From the NCBI GenBank assembly GCA_024195265.1, contig JAJLRJ010000004.1, positions 27,788,434 through 27,852,433 of the forward strand: DNA of 64,000 bases, given 5' to 3'. The translations under genes and the position numbers were made by a program. A model generated the notes under the pieces. The model was not told the origin of the DNA. It saw nothing but the letters and a program-made list of their open reading frames with translations, and did no database searches. This document shows positions 43,686 to 55,242 of this stretch, piece after piece (position 1 is the stretch's first letter; each line of letters opens with the position of its first letter). Origin of the DNA: Dendrophyllia cribrosa. Its lineage: Eukaryota > Cnidaria > Anthozoa > Scleractinia > Dendrophylliidae.

Positions 43686-45933
43686 TAATATAAACTTGCT
43701 AGCAAATGGACAAGGTTGCAATTCAAAATAAACCTCCACTACAAAAATGCTCATTTTGGGCTTGATATTAATTTATAAATACCATAAATGCTATCTCTAC
43801 TTTTTATTTTACATTTTAATAAAATAATCAGTATTACATGTACGCACCTAAGGTATGACAGATGTTGATTCTTTAAACTTCAGCAAGTACAGCTGTAGCC
43901 TGACTCAACTGATGCATAATAAAAATGTCAAAATCTGATGATTGAATGTAAAAATGTAGATCTTAGACGACTTTAATGAAGTTCCTCCTTTTATGTTACT
44001 CCTGGTACTGACACATGGCACAAGATGCCATAACTAATTAATACCATTTTATTTGTTTTACAATATTGTAACTGCATGTGCAGATTTTTCCATGCTAATT
44101 GGCTCGATTAGTCAGGCCAAAGGAGGATATTACCATCTTTCCAGCATGCTTTGGGTAAAATTTGGTTGAATGACTTCCAGTGGAACCGAAGAATGCACAT
44201 ATTTTAGTCAAACTTGCACATGGATTTCCTTGCTTTAAATTAAAGGCATGGCAAGAAAACAATAAGTACCTTATTACTCTATAAATGATGGTCCAGGAAA
44301 TGTTTTTATTAGACTGGAGTGGACCCATTGAAAAAAATAATCATGGCATTGTTTAACTGTTGTTGTCCATGTCTGTGTGCAGTCTTTGCTGAGGCGTATT
44401 TTAAATTGGTTGGATCGATCCAAAAAATGGAGTCAAAAGCCAAATAATAGCCAAATCCAGTCATTCAAGTCTTAAACTTTCTTGAAAACCTAATTGACTC
44501 CACGATTTCATCCCAAATTTTGAAGGTGAATATGATCTATTCCGGTGGCTGTCTGTTTTTATCGGAGTTGAATTGATAGTGACTAGTCCGGTAAGCTCCA
44601 TTAAGCGGTGTGTCGTTTGTGAGAAGATTTATTTGCTTTTGCGATTTGATTCAGTCACAGTAAAAAATCAGATGAATTAAGAAGTTAAATGATTAGCACT
44701 CGTACCATAACAGGTCAGAAAATAGCGAGAAAATTGATGGTTGATTTCGAACTAAAATATAAACAAAGCCGTAAACAGACACAGCAGAACAGCCGCGTGC
44801 TGAGTAGTCCTAGTTGAGTTGAAATTAGGTAGCTGTGGTTTTATGTTTTTGTGAGCGGGGAATATTTCACAGGCTCTGTTCGTGCGTGTTAGATCCAATA
44901 GGTCAAGGGAAGCAAATACGTATATTTCTTCTAATTTAATGTTTTCGAATGGCGAAAAGGTTTATTGATTCCACGAATGTATGAAAAGATTTCACGCGTC
45001 TACCACGCAACGCCAATAAAAAATGCAAGGGTTTCGGCTCGTCTGAGAAGTTAAGCGGCCTTGAGAACAAACTGTAGAGTATAATAATATAACCTGAAAT
45101 GGAATATACATTGTACAGTATCCTGTAAAAGTGAATAGAATACTAAATAAGTAATACAGTAGTAGATTTCTTTTGAAAGGTTTCTGCCACGACCAACTGA
45201 CTTCCAACCTCATCGGCGTCTGTGTAGATTGAGCTGCTTGCGGGTCGCCGCGGTTTGATAATATTGTTTGCTTGAAGTGCATGCATCTATATATAGTGGC
45301 AACCTATCAATTTTTATTAGTGAATATTAATTTTAGTCATCACTAATCACTAAAAAGAGAAAGTTTAAAAGACATACTGCTCAGACTGTTTTATTTTTAT
45401 TATACGTGTACTTCAAAGTTCTTTTTTTTTGTGTGTGTGCTTCTTGATGCTAAAGATGAGATGCAAGCGAAATCAATACTCAAGACATCTTGAGCATGTT
45501 GTCTTGCTCTTCATTAATTTATACAGCAGACTATTCAAGCTTCTGAATCAGAAATCAAGACAAACGATGGGCAAAAGGAGTTGAATTTTTTAGTTTGGGG
45601 CCCTAAACAGATACCTCAATAATAGTTTCCAACATACATGTAACAGAAATCCTGCAAAATTGCAAAATCGAAACCAAATCCACTGAGAGAAGGAAATCAT
45701 GTTTGAAACTTGCTTTTTCCCCCTGAAATTTCAGGGCCTCTGATATTAGGCGATAAAAAAATGGAAATTATGCGATTTTTTCGTGGCAAATTATGCGATA
45801 AGCAAGGACTATTATGCGGAAAATTATGCAAATTATGCGATTTTTTCTGGAACTTTTTTATGCATGTTTTACTAGGTTTCAGGGGAAGAAAACGAAAATA
45901 CCTGTTTTAAAACGGTGCTCGCTATCTTTGTGG
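43686..45933. other. Intergenic DNA; right part is half of an older TTATGCGA-rich element
   Basis: No gene recognised at 43970-45700. From about 45720 the words TTATGCGATTTTTT and AATTATGCGA recur many times up to the insertion at 45934, and the same words continue at 48100-48190, so 45720-45933 and 47813-48195 were probably contiguous before the 1.87-kb element inserted. Confidence 0.45.
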
Positions 45934-46267
45934 GGGTGACCCTATTCCGCAGAATGACAGAATGGCGGAATATTCTAAAACACGGAATGGCGGAATATTC
46001 TAAAACACGGAATGGCGGAATATTCTAAAACATGGAATGGCGGAATATTCTAAAACACAGAATGGTGGAACATTCTAAAACACGGAATGGCGGAATATTC
46101 TAAAACACGGAATGGCGGAAAATTCTAAAACATGATTGTCGATACGATCAAAGCGCGAAAAATGATCCTTTTTCTTGCCCTGATAAGATGCCCTGATAAG
46201 ATCTTTCATCCTCCTGATGCCTTAATATCGCAGGCTCACTTTCCCACACTCAGAGAAGTACGGCAGC

Positions 46268-46551
46268 ATGGAGGAAGACGACGGTAAGTGTTGCAATTGC
46301 TTTGGAACTTTAAATGTCACGCCGTACAAAGCTTTCCCCCGTGACATTTCGTTGAGAAAAAATCGCCCAAACGGCCAAGGTTCGATTCGGAAGTTAAGAA
46401 ATTTAAAGCCTATAGAAGCAAAAGAAAAAAAACAGTGGGTCAGGTTTTCAAACTTTATTAAGATTATTGCAGGTGGCGATGATTATTTTTCGATCCACAG
46501 AAACGACAGAAACCCTCATCTGGTGACCTGTGATTATCAGATATCATCGAA
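46268..46551 (+). pseudogene. Remnant coding region of the 8-bp-TSD element, cut by a MITE
   Basis: An open frame begins MEEDDGKCCNCFG and runs through a Lys/Arg-rich segment (KPIEAKEKKQWVRF) until the MITE at 46552; the frame's last 39 codons are MITE sequence. GTAAGT lies right after the fifth codon, so either a very short first exon is spliced or the frame is fortuitous. No family recognised. Confidence 0.3.
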
Positions 46552-47116
46552 TTCTTGGCTTTCACTTACGTCATATCAAAATTCAGAAGCATTAAACAAT
46601 AGATTTCGAATCCAAAATGTTTATGGAATTGTAGAGAGTTTAAAACTACACATCTTGGCCAAATTTTGAAGCGCCAAAGCATTTCGTTCAAGAGTTATAG
46701 GCGAACGAGAATTAGACATTTTTAGTAAGAAATGTATGGAGCGGCCATCTTTGTGCCCCACTCAGGGGCACAAAGATGGCGGCCAAAAATTCAAAGTCTT
46801 AATTACACCAAAAATCAAATCAAAACATACTGTATTTGTTATAAGCTCCATTAACTCGGCTTATAAGCACTTATAATGCAAACAATAACTTTCAGCTGAT
46901 TCAATTTTGTTTATTTTCACAGCTTATCTGTAATAGCTTGACGAATTGCGTGACACATTTAAAACCTTTGTAAATCGGAAGCAAAACATCGTGAAAACCT
47001 GAAACTTTCTGTGAAAGATTAATAATACTTGTATCCACATACCATGTTAGAAACAGCTTTGTAGGATGTATAGTTTAGATTTTTTAATTTTTATGACGTC
47101 ATGTGAAAACCAAGAA
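46552..47116 (-). mobile_element. 565-bp MITE, copy 2 (inverted relative to 43098-43685)
   Basis: Matches copy 1 in reverse over its full length with scattered substitutions and small indels. The perfect 15-bp hairpin is kept at 46745-46779. TA follows the right end (47117-47118); the left side reads AA, a likely mutation. Nested within the 1,871-bp element. Confidence 0.75.
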
Positions 47117-47812
47117 TATTCTTGCCTTTAAATTTTGCAAGGCCGACGTATTGCAATTAGCCACACACGGCAAAGTAGCTAGCTGCTGATCAGTGAGAGA
47201 TCAAAGCAAAAGAAACGTTGTGCAGTAGCTGTAAAACTTACCGTGCTGGGAATAAAAGTTGACAAGTTTACGGCAAGTTAGCGGTACTAGTACTGTAGTT
47301 ACATATTTGCATGCTCGTAAGTTAACAGTTTCTTCATTCGCCGGAACAGCCGATTTTGTCCTCGCTCAGTAGCTTTTACGAAAATTCACTTTTTCCAGGG
47401 AAACTATATCCTCAGGAACTGTCATGTGTTATTGTCCGTTTTTTTCGCTAAATGTTTTTGCGATACTGCCGCGACGGACAAGTGTTGTGTACACTGCACT
47501 GACAAACCGATTAACGCGACAACTGAGCATGAGGCACCAGGAGGATGAAAGATCTTACCAGGGCATCTTATCAGGGCACGAAAAAGGATCATTTTTCACG
47601 CCCTGATCGTATCGACAATCGTGTTTTAGAATATTCCGTCATTCCGTGTTTTAGAATATTCCGCCATTCCGTGTTTTAGAATATTCCGCCATTCCGTGTT
47701 TTAGAATATTCCGCTATTCCATGTTTTAGAATATTCCACCATTCTGCCATTTCGCCATTCCATTCCATTCCATCATTCCGTCATTCCGCGGAATAGGGTC
47801 ACCCCTTTGTGG

Positions 47813-48849
47813 GACATTTTGAAGCTTTTAGCTATGAAGGAACATCCAAAATGAACGACAGAATCCAAGAAAAGAGTCTGTAAACGAGCGGCCATCTTGG
47901 TTAACCTTAGTAATCAGGCTAAATAAAACATGTGCTCAAGAAATTTACGTGGTTACCAAGCTTGTTGTTGCCAAGAACGAACGCAGTTTCGATCGAAAGT
48001 GGCGGTTTGTTTATTTGATACAGGATAATTCAATAGAAAAAAAACAAATTTTAGCTTAAGTTTCTTAGCTAAAGCGATAGCGTATCGTGTGGTTTGTTCA
48101 CATTATGCGATTTTGTGTGATTTTTTACGAATTATGCGATTTTTCGTTTATTATGCGATCGGATGCGATTTGAGGCCGATTATGCGAAATCGCACCATCA
48201 ACAAGTCAACAAGTTAACTTAAGTTGAAGAGTTAAGTAAGGGCTAAGTAAGAAAATCGTACTTTACTTGAGCGTTCGTTAAGTTTACTTGAGATCTAGTG
48301 TAAAGACTACCAATAACATGCAAAAGTTTGATCAATCGAAAACGGAAGTGTCGATCTGTCTGCTACTTGGGAATAACATATAACATATAACTAAGCCATC
48401 AAACACCAAAGAAATGTATCCCTACTGATAGAAAGAAAACAAATGGGTATTTGTGAACTAACCTTGATCCGAAGTTTTCCTGATCAAGAGAACAAACTTG
48501 CAGAAGGAAGAACAACACCCCTCTAAAAGCGAAGGCGACTCTGCAATAACCGCGTAAAACACTGGGTTCGACCCAGAATCCTTGACAATAATTGACAAAC
48601 AAAATCTGGAATGGCAGTGAAATTCTGGACTTTTTAAAAATGTACAATTGGTCGAATAAAACTGCTTTAAACTTCGTATCCGTTTCATTATATTAACCGC
48701 GGAATTAATCTGTTTATTTTATTGGAATTATTACTGCGCCTTTCAACTGCACACGTGACCAAAATTGTCATAATTATGGCGACAAAAATTGAACCCAGAA
48801 GAGGCTCAACCCTTGAAAACACGGGAAAACAGAAACTGACAAACGAAAT
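47813..48849. other. Continuation of the older TTATGCGA-rich element, then intergenic DNA
   Basis: TTATGCGATTTT-type words occur until about 48195. 48200-48849 shows no gene; frames at 48399-48688 overlap each other and lack features. Confidence 0.4.
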
Positions 48850-50907
48850 TCACCAATACATGACCCTATTGCCCTGTTGAGTTAAACATCCTTGTTTCAC
48901 CAATACATGACCCTATTGTCTTGTTGAGTTAAACATCCTTGTTTCACCAATACATGACCCTATTGTCCTGTTGAGTTAAACATCCTTGTTTCACCAATAC
49001 ATGACCCTATTGTCCTGTTGAGTTAAACATCCTTGTTCCACCAATACATGATCCTATTGTCCTGTTGAGTTAAACATCCTTGTTTCACCAATACATGACC
49101 CTATTGTCCTGTTGAGTTAAACATCCTTGTTTCACCAATACATAACCCTATTGCCCTGTTGAGTTAAACATCCTTGTTTCACCAATACATGACCCTAGTG
49201 TCCTGTTGAGTTAAACATCCTTGTTTCACCAATACATGACCCTATTGTCCTGTTGAGTTAAACATCCTTGTTTCACCAATACATAACCCTATTGTCCTGT
49301 TGAGTTAAACATCCTTGTTTCACCAATACATGACCCTATTGTCCTGTTGAGTTAAACATCCTTGTTTCACCAATACATAACCCTATTGTCCTGTTGAGTT
49401 AAACATCCTTGTTTCACCAATACATAACCCTATTGTCCTGTTGAGTTAAACGTCCTTGTTTCACCAATACATAACCCTATTGTCCTGTTGAGTTAAACAT
49501 CCTTGTTTCACCAATACATAACCCTATTGTCCTGTTGAGTTAAACGTCCTTGTTTCACCAATACATAACCCTATTGTCCTGTTGAGTTAAACATCCTTGT
49601 TTCACCAATACATGACCCTATTGTCCTGTTGAGTTAAACATCCTTGTTTCACCAATACATAACCCTATTGTCCTGTTGAGTTAAACATCCTTGTTTCACC
49701 AATACATAACCCTATTGTCCTGTTGAGTTAAACGTCCTTGTTTCACCAATACATAACCCTATTGTCCTGTTGAGTTAAACATCCTTGTTTCACCAATACA
49801 TAACCCTATTGTCCTGTTGAGTTAAACATCCTTGTTTCACCAATACATGACCCTATTGTCCTGTTGAGTTAAACATCCTTGTTTCACCAATACATAACCC
49901 TATTGTCCTGTTGAGTTAAACATCCTTGTTTCACCAATACATAACCCTATTGTCCTGTTGAGTTAAACGTCCTTGTTTCACCAATACATAACCCTATTGT
50001 CCTGTTGAGTTAAACATCCTTGTTTCACCAATACATGACCCTATTGTCCTGTTGAGTTAAACATCCTTGTTTCACCAATACATAACCCTATTGTCCTGTT
50101 GAGTTAAACATCCTTGTTTCACCAATACATAACCCTATTGTCCTGTTGAGTTAAACGTCCTTGTTTCACCAATACATAACCCTATTGTCCTGTTGAGTTA
50201 AACATCCTTGTTTCACCAATACATAACCCTATTGTCCTGTTGAGTTAAACATCCTTGTTTCACCAATACATGACCCTATTGTCCTGTTGAGTTAAACATC
50301 CTTGTTTCACCAATACATAACCCTATTGTCCTGTTGAGTTAAACATCCTTGTTTCACCAATACATAACCCTATTGTCCTGTTGAGTTAAACGTCCTTGTT
50401 TCACCAATACATAACCCTATTGTCCTGTTGAGTTAAACATCCTTGTTTCACCAATACATAACCCTATTGTCCTGTTGAGTTAAACATCCTTGTTTCACCA
50501 ATACATAACCCTATTGTCCTGTTGAGTTAAACATCCTTGTTTCACCAATACATAACCCTATTGTCCTGTTGAGTTAAACATCCTTGTTTCACCAATACAT
50601 AACCCTATTGTCCTGTTGAGTTAAACATCCTTGTTTCACCAATACATAACCCTATTGTCCTGTTGAGTTAAACATCCTTGTTTCACCAATACATGACCCT
50701 ATTGTCCTGTTGAGTTAAACATCCTTGTTTCACCAATACATAACCCTATTGTCCTGTTGAGTTAAACATCCTTGTTTCACCAATACATAACCCTATTGTC
50801 CTGTTGAGTTAAACATCCTTGTTTCACCAATACATAACCCTATTGTCCTGTTGAGTTAAACATCCTTGTTTCACCAATACATAACCCTATTGTCCTGTTG
50901 AGTTAAA
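48850..50907 (+). repeat. 47-bp minisatellite (~44 copies) with 423-bp higher-order period
   Basis: The unit runs ACCAATACATAACCCTATTG, TCCTGTTGAGTTAAACATCC, TTGTTTC. Two variable sites (TGACCC vs TAACCC; AAACGTCC vs AAACATCC) are not random: the AAACGTCC variant begins at about 49448, 49542, 49730, 49965, 50153 and 50388, i.e. steps of 94, 188, 235, 188, 235 bp. The last four steps define a repeated 9-unit (423-bp) block. The final seven or so units at the right end are nearly uniform. Confidence 0.95.
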
Positions 50908-51371
50908 GCACAAGTATAATCTACACCACACTTGAGAACGCTACAGAAAAAGCTAACTCATTTATTGTTAATAAATATTTAATCATGTTTTTATAAATAG
51001 TAATTTATTAGACAAACTTGATTGTCAGTCGGTTTTAATTGTAAACATTAGCTATAAATTTTCATCTTGTATTTTTAGCTCTTACTTTTTATTTTTTACC
51101 TCTAATTTATACACGACCCCATAAGCTTTGTAGCATTTAAAAATATCGTGTTTAAATAAAGGTTTACTATTACTGCTATTACTTGACTTTAATGGACCAC
51201 CTGCACCCAAAATGCTGTGCGTACCGTGATCACTTTCCGAGCTGAATTTCGTGTGACACGAAATTCAGGCTTGAATGCGTGCAACCAATCAGATCACGCG
51301 TATGAACAATGGAGCATTTCAAAACAAAAACAAACGACCGCAACGTCTTTTGGGTGAAGGTGGGCCTTTAA
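50908..51371. other. Intergenic DNA
   Basis: A/T-rich, no gene. AATAAAGG at about 51157 followed by a short ACTATTACTGCTATTAC stretch could be the 3' end of a degraded retroelement, but nothing coding precedes it. Confidence 0.3.
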
Positions 51372-51827
51372 AGTGCCTATCACCCCTTGAAAGCTATTTT
51401 TAGAATCAACTCTTTGTACATCGAATAGTTGAATGGCAAAATATTTCTTGTTTTGAACGTCGTGTTAGTGAGTTATAGAGATTTGAATTTACAAAATGCT
51501 AATTAGATGACGTCAACCAGGGAATCATTTATTATACAACTACTTGTTTTCACCTCCAAATAATATTTTTTACGAATCGATTGACTATCCACAGTTTATT
51601 TTTATTATTTATCAAATTAATTATTCTCAAACTGTAAACTGTGTATTGTAAATTGGCGTAGAAATAATGGCAAATTCCCGGGTTGACGTAATCTAATTAG
51701 TATTTTGTAAATTCAAATCTCTATAACTCAAAAACACGATGTTCAAAACAAGAAATATTTTACCATTCAACTATTCAATGTACATAGAGTTGATTCTGAA
51801 AATAACTTTCTAGGGGTGATAGGCACT
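51372..51827. mobile_element. 456-bp foldback element with ~165-bp inverted arms and TTAA flanks
   Basis: Starts AGTGCCTATCACCCCTTG and ends in the inverse; arms share GAGATTTGAATTTACAAAAT, TGTTTTGAACGTCGTG-type words and ATTAG(A)TGACGT. TTAA is at 51368-51371 and 51828-51831. The loop is about 120 bp with no coding. The ends differ from the 6.5-kb TTAA transposon (GAGGCACTCC), so it is not a simple deletion derivative of that element. Confidence 0.8.
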
Positions 51828-52114
51828 TTAATAGATCAACAGCTGGGTTTTACAGTGTACATCCGCCATGCTGTATAATAACACAGGTAACCTCGCCTAA
51901 CATCGTCCCAGTGTTCATAGCGTGTATGCTAGTGGCCCGTATGAGCCTCCCACGATTACTATATTGACCAACAGGAAAACAAAATCCAACTGAAAAACTC
52001 GTGCAGCGGGGCAAAAAATTGACCGTGATTGACAACTAATGTTTCAAGAACGAGAATTTAGTTTTATCGACTGAGTCGATAAGGTAAATTGACCACCGTA
52101 AAAAGATTCAAATA

Positions 52115-52149
52115 GCTGACGTTTCGAGCGCTAGCCCTTCGTCTGAGCG
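52115..52149 (-). ncRNA. Hammerhead-ribozyme-like motif of Penelope family 1, copy 1
   Basis: Minus strand: CAGACGA, then a stem II hairpin GGGC-TAGC-GCTC, then GAAA followed by CGTC with cleavage expected after GTC. The hammerhead core is CUGANGA ... GAAA ... UH. Here the U of CUGA is A, which should impair catalysis. Stem III would be only the self-complementary ACGT, the minimal form reported for PLE hammerheads, which act as dimers. Confidence reflects the motif order and the PLE setting. Confidence 0.65.
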
Positions 52150-52243
52150 AATCAAGGAATTGTGGGTAGTGTGTGGTTTTATATAGTAAGCGGTGGAGCT
52201 ACGCTATTGGTGGAAATTTGGTGACGTGAAAAACAAATGTAGA

Positions 52244-53955
52244 TTAGTTGAATGAAAAGCGTTCGTTGATTCCGTGGGGTTTGAGAGTGCCGATTTGAAA
52301 GATGATTTTTTGTTCTAGGTTTTTACGGCTTTCTGTGTTACCCTGGTGTAGGGAAAGGCCGCAGATTGTCATGTGTTGTTTAGAATGGTTAGTAAGATTA
52401 AAATGGCGCGCGACTGGTTTGGATGCGTCTTGGTCATTTTTTTCAACGTCTCGGAGATGTTCACGAAAACGGTCGCCCAGTCTCCTCCCTGTTTCGCCAA
52501 TGTATATCTTTTTGCAAAAAGTACATGTTATGCAGTAGATAACATTTACGGAGGTGCATGTAAAACGATCAGTGATTTTAATAGATTGTTTGGGTCCTGT
52601 TATTTTGTCCGCGTTGTGAATGAAAGGACAAGTATTACATCGTGTGCGTGTGCATTTGAAAGTTCCCGGTACATCGTCAGATTTCAGTGCGCTCGTAACT
52701 AGAAAGTTGCCTATGTTTTTGTCACGTTTGAATGAAATTAGTGGGGGTTGTGAAAAAATTCTGCCAGTTTCGGGGTCGTTTTGGAGTAATTTGAAATTTT
52801 TTAAAATGATGCTTTTGACTGTGTTGTTGTGTGGGTGGAAAGTGAGGGTGAATGGAATTCTCTCGTTCTCTTCCATCTGTGGCATTTGTAGTGCTGATTG
52901 TCTGTCGATCTGTTTTGCACGTTGTTGGCCCGTATTAACAACAGAGTCAGGGTACTCACGTTTTTTGAAAAACTGGCACATTTCTTCTGATTTGTTGGAA
53001 AAATCAGAGTCATCACTACATAGACGTCGAAGTATGAGAAATTGAGAATACGGAATGGCGTTTTTAACGTGCGATGGATGTGAGGATGAATGTAACAGAT
53101 AACTGTGGGAATCTGTAGGTTTGTAGTGCACACTTGTGGATAAACTGTTACCGTTGATTGAAATATTAATGTCAAGAAAAGCGACTGAGGTTTCGGAAAT
53201 TTCCCAGGTATATTTTAGAGCTGGATGAAAAGTATTGACAGAAGTTATGAATTGATTAAGTTCCTCTTTACTGGAAGAGGTAGCGCCAATGCAATCATCG
53301 ATGTAGCGGCCGTAGAGTTCGGGTTTGGTTCCGTGGTACTGATTAAAAAATTTGTCTTCGATGTGGCCTACAAAAAGGTTAGCGTAGCTTGGTCCCATTT
53401 TGGTGCCCATGGCGACTCCATTTACTTGTTTGTAGTAGTTTTGGGAAAATGAAAAACAGTTAAGTGTCAAAACTAATTCGGCTAAGCGGAGCAGTGTTTC
53501 TGAGCTTGGGTTTTGAATGGAGCGCTGGTCGAAAAAATATTTTAGTGCTTGAAGTCCTTCGTCATTGGGGATGACGGTATATAAAGAGGTAATGTCCATA
53601 GTGAAAATTAATTTGTTTACGCTGGGAAAACTGAAATCCCGGAAAATTTCGAGTGCGTGATTGGTGTCCTTAATGTACGAGGGTAGTGATTTGACAATGG
53701 GGGCCATGATTTTGTCTAAATAGCTAGAAATTAGTTCGGTAGGACAGCTACAAGCGGAAACAATTGGTCGGCCCGGATTGTTTGGTTTATGAATTTTAGG
53801 TTTGAAATAAACGCGTGAGGTTCTAGGAGTAGTGATGATGAGATTGTTGGCGGTAACTGGTAATTGTTGTTTAGTAATGAGGTCTTGGATAGTTTGTCTT
53901 TGTCGCCAGGTGTGAATCCTTATGTTTAAAACTGTTACTTGATAATCTGGAGTGC
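52244..53955 (-). CDS. Penelope-like RT with GIY-YIG endonuclease, N-terminally truncated
   Basis: The 487-residue Met-started part (53707-52244) is open further upstream through KIHKPNNPGRPIVSACSC to about 53955, so the coding copy is ~570 residues lacking the N-terminus. Motifs: TMDITSLYTVIPNDEGL (RT A box), GTKMGPSYANLFVG, YGRYIDDCIG (catalytic YIDD), FLDINIS, HYKPTDSHSYL; then the Cys-rich linker CTRTRCNTCPFIH and the GIY-YIG nuclease (YCITCTFCKKIYIGETGRRL, RFREHL). RT plus GIY-YIG is the hallmark of canonical PLEs. No frameshift or stop over this span, so it is young. Start codon not present in the copy. Confidence 0.9.
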
Positions 53956-53960
53956 ACTTG

Positions 53961-54097
53961 AGTCAAGTGCTTACTTCAGATTTACTTTGCTTGTAGTATG
54001 AAAACAATTAACTATGATGACTTAGCAATACTGACAACAATTCCATGCATTCCGATGGCTTTGCGCAACTTGAACTAAACACACTTAGACCTGAGTT
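53961..54097. other. Junction between Penelope copy and the Myb-bearing element
   Basis: Contains GTGCACTTGAGTCAAGTGC, an inverted word also found in the subterminal repeats of the adjacent element at 54100-54180 and 55180-55235, so it may be a displaced end of the same family. Confidence 0.3.
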
Positions 54098-54829
54098 AGG
54101 GGGGTTCACACTAGACATTTCAAGTGCACTTGAAGTGTGTTTGAAGTGCACTTGAAACGCACTTGTGTGTGAATGGATCAAAACGGGTCTTGTTACAATT
54201 GACTGATCGTACTTAGTCGCCACGGAAACCTCAAAACTTCAAAGAGCCGAAGTGCACTCTCAAGTATGGTCTTACTTGAGAGTGCACTTATCCAATCAAA
54301 ACGTCGGAAGCTAATTACCAACCTGTCAGTCATCTGGAGCGACAAATTTCATTCCCGCGTGAGCAAGGCAGAGTTTTGTAGTCGACTATCGAGAGCTAGT
54401 AGAATGGCGTTTTATCAACAGTCATCGGAGGATGATCTCTTCGACTTAAATTTGATGTAAGTACTGTTTTAAATCCTTTGCTTTATATCCTTCTTGTATC
54501 ATTTTAGTCTCAGGAGCAAAATTTCATGATTTCTCTTTTAATTTGACAGGCACAACGTTGATGTCAGACTTGGTGCTGGAACCCGTTCAAAGACGCTTTT
54601 CTTGTTCACCGGTACTATACGATCATTATGTACACCCTGATGAATTTAACACTCCCATAGTGACCGGCCGGGCTGCAGGCCTCTCAGAAGACACAGAAAT
54701 CAAAGGCCGCTACTAAAAAAGTTCAAACAACCAAAAGACTGTCGATTGGACAAGAGAAGAAACGGAAGAACTATTGCAGGCGTGGGGACCGAAGTTCGAA
54801 AAATTGAAGAAGGTTTCGACTATAAAGGC

Positions 54830-54867
<38 letters not shown>

Positions 54868-54881
54868 TTAAAAGAGCGGTT

Positions 54882-54938
<57 letters not shown>

Positions 54939-54964
54939 ATTTAAAAACTTAAAGGTACGAGTTC

Positions 54965-55001
<37 letters not shown>

Positions 55002-55012
55002 AGGTTTCCCCT

Positions 55013-55046
<34 letters not shown>

Positions 55047-55061
55047 TGACCTTTTGACCCA

Positions 55062-55096
<35 letters not shown>

Positions 55097-55134
55097 AACA
55101 TGATTGACAGCAGCGAAATTAAAATGTAAATCGT

Positions 55135-55170
<36 letters not shown>

Positions 55171-55206
55171 CTAAGTGCACTTCAAGTACGTTTTAAGTAC
55201 ACTTGA

Positions 55207-55242
<36 letters not shown>

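Larger units (their letters stand above)
45934..47804. mobile_element. 1,871-bp inverted-repeat element with 8-bp target duplication
   Basis: Ends are GGGTGACCCTATTCCGC and its inverse. CTTTGTGG flanks both sides (45926-45933, 47805-47812). Each inverted repeat (~280-310 bp) contains a 25-bp tandem array (GGAATGGCGGAATATTCTAA), about seven units on the left and five on the right, followed by an inverted block with GATCCTTTTTC/GAAAAAGGATC and TGCCCTGATAAGATG. A short ATG-started exon with a GTAAGT donor is at 46268-46283 (MEEDD). A 565-bp MITE is inserted inside. An 8-bp duplication fits hAT, P or KDZ-type elements; no transposase is recognisable, so I leave the superfamily open. Confidence 0.8.
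52043..53960 (-). mobile_element. Penelope-like element, family 1, 5'-truncated
   Basis: One long open frame (52244-53955) with RT and GIY-YIG nuclease, followed on the minus strand by a ~200-bp 3' region that holds a hammerhead-like motif. The 3' end is at about 52043 (TCTCGT), defined by comparison with the second copy at 56893-57596. The 5' end is lost near 53960. PLEs are reverse-transcribing elements that often carry hammerhead ribozymes in their terminal repeats. Confidence 0.9.

Noticed and set aside
52302..53045. Plus-strand ORFs over the Penelope gene (78-141 codons), also at 57151-57792
   Set aside because: Shadows of the minus-strand RT/GIY-YIG frame; both copies share them only because the DNA is duplicated.
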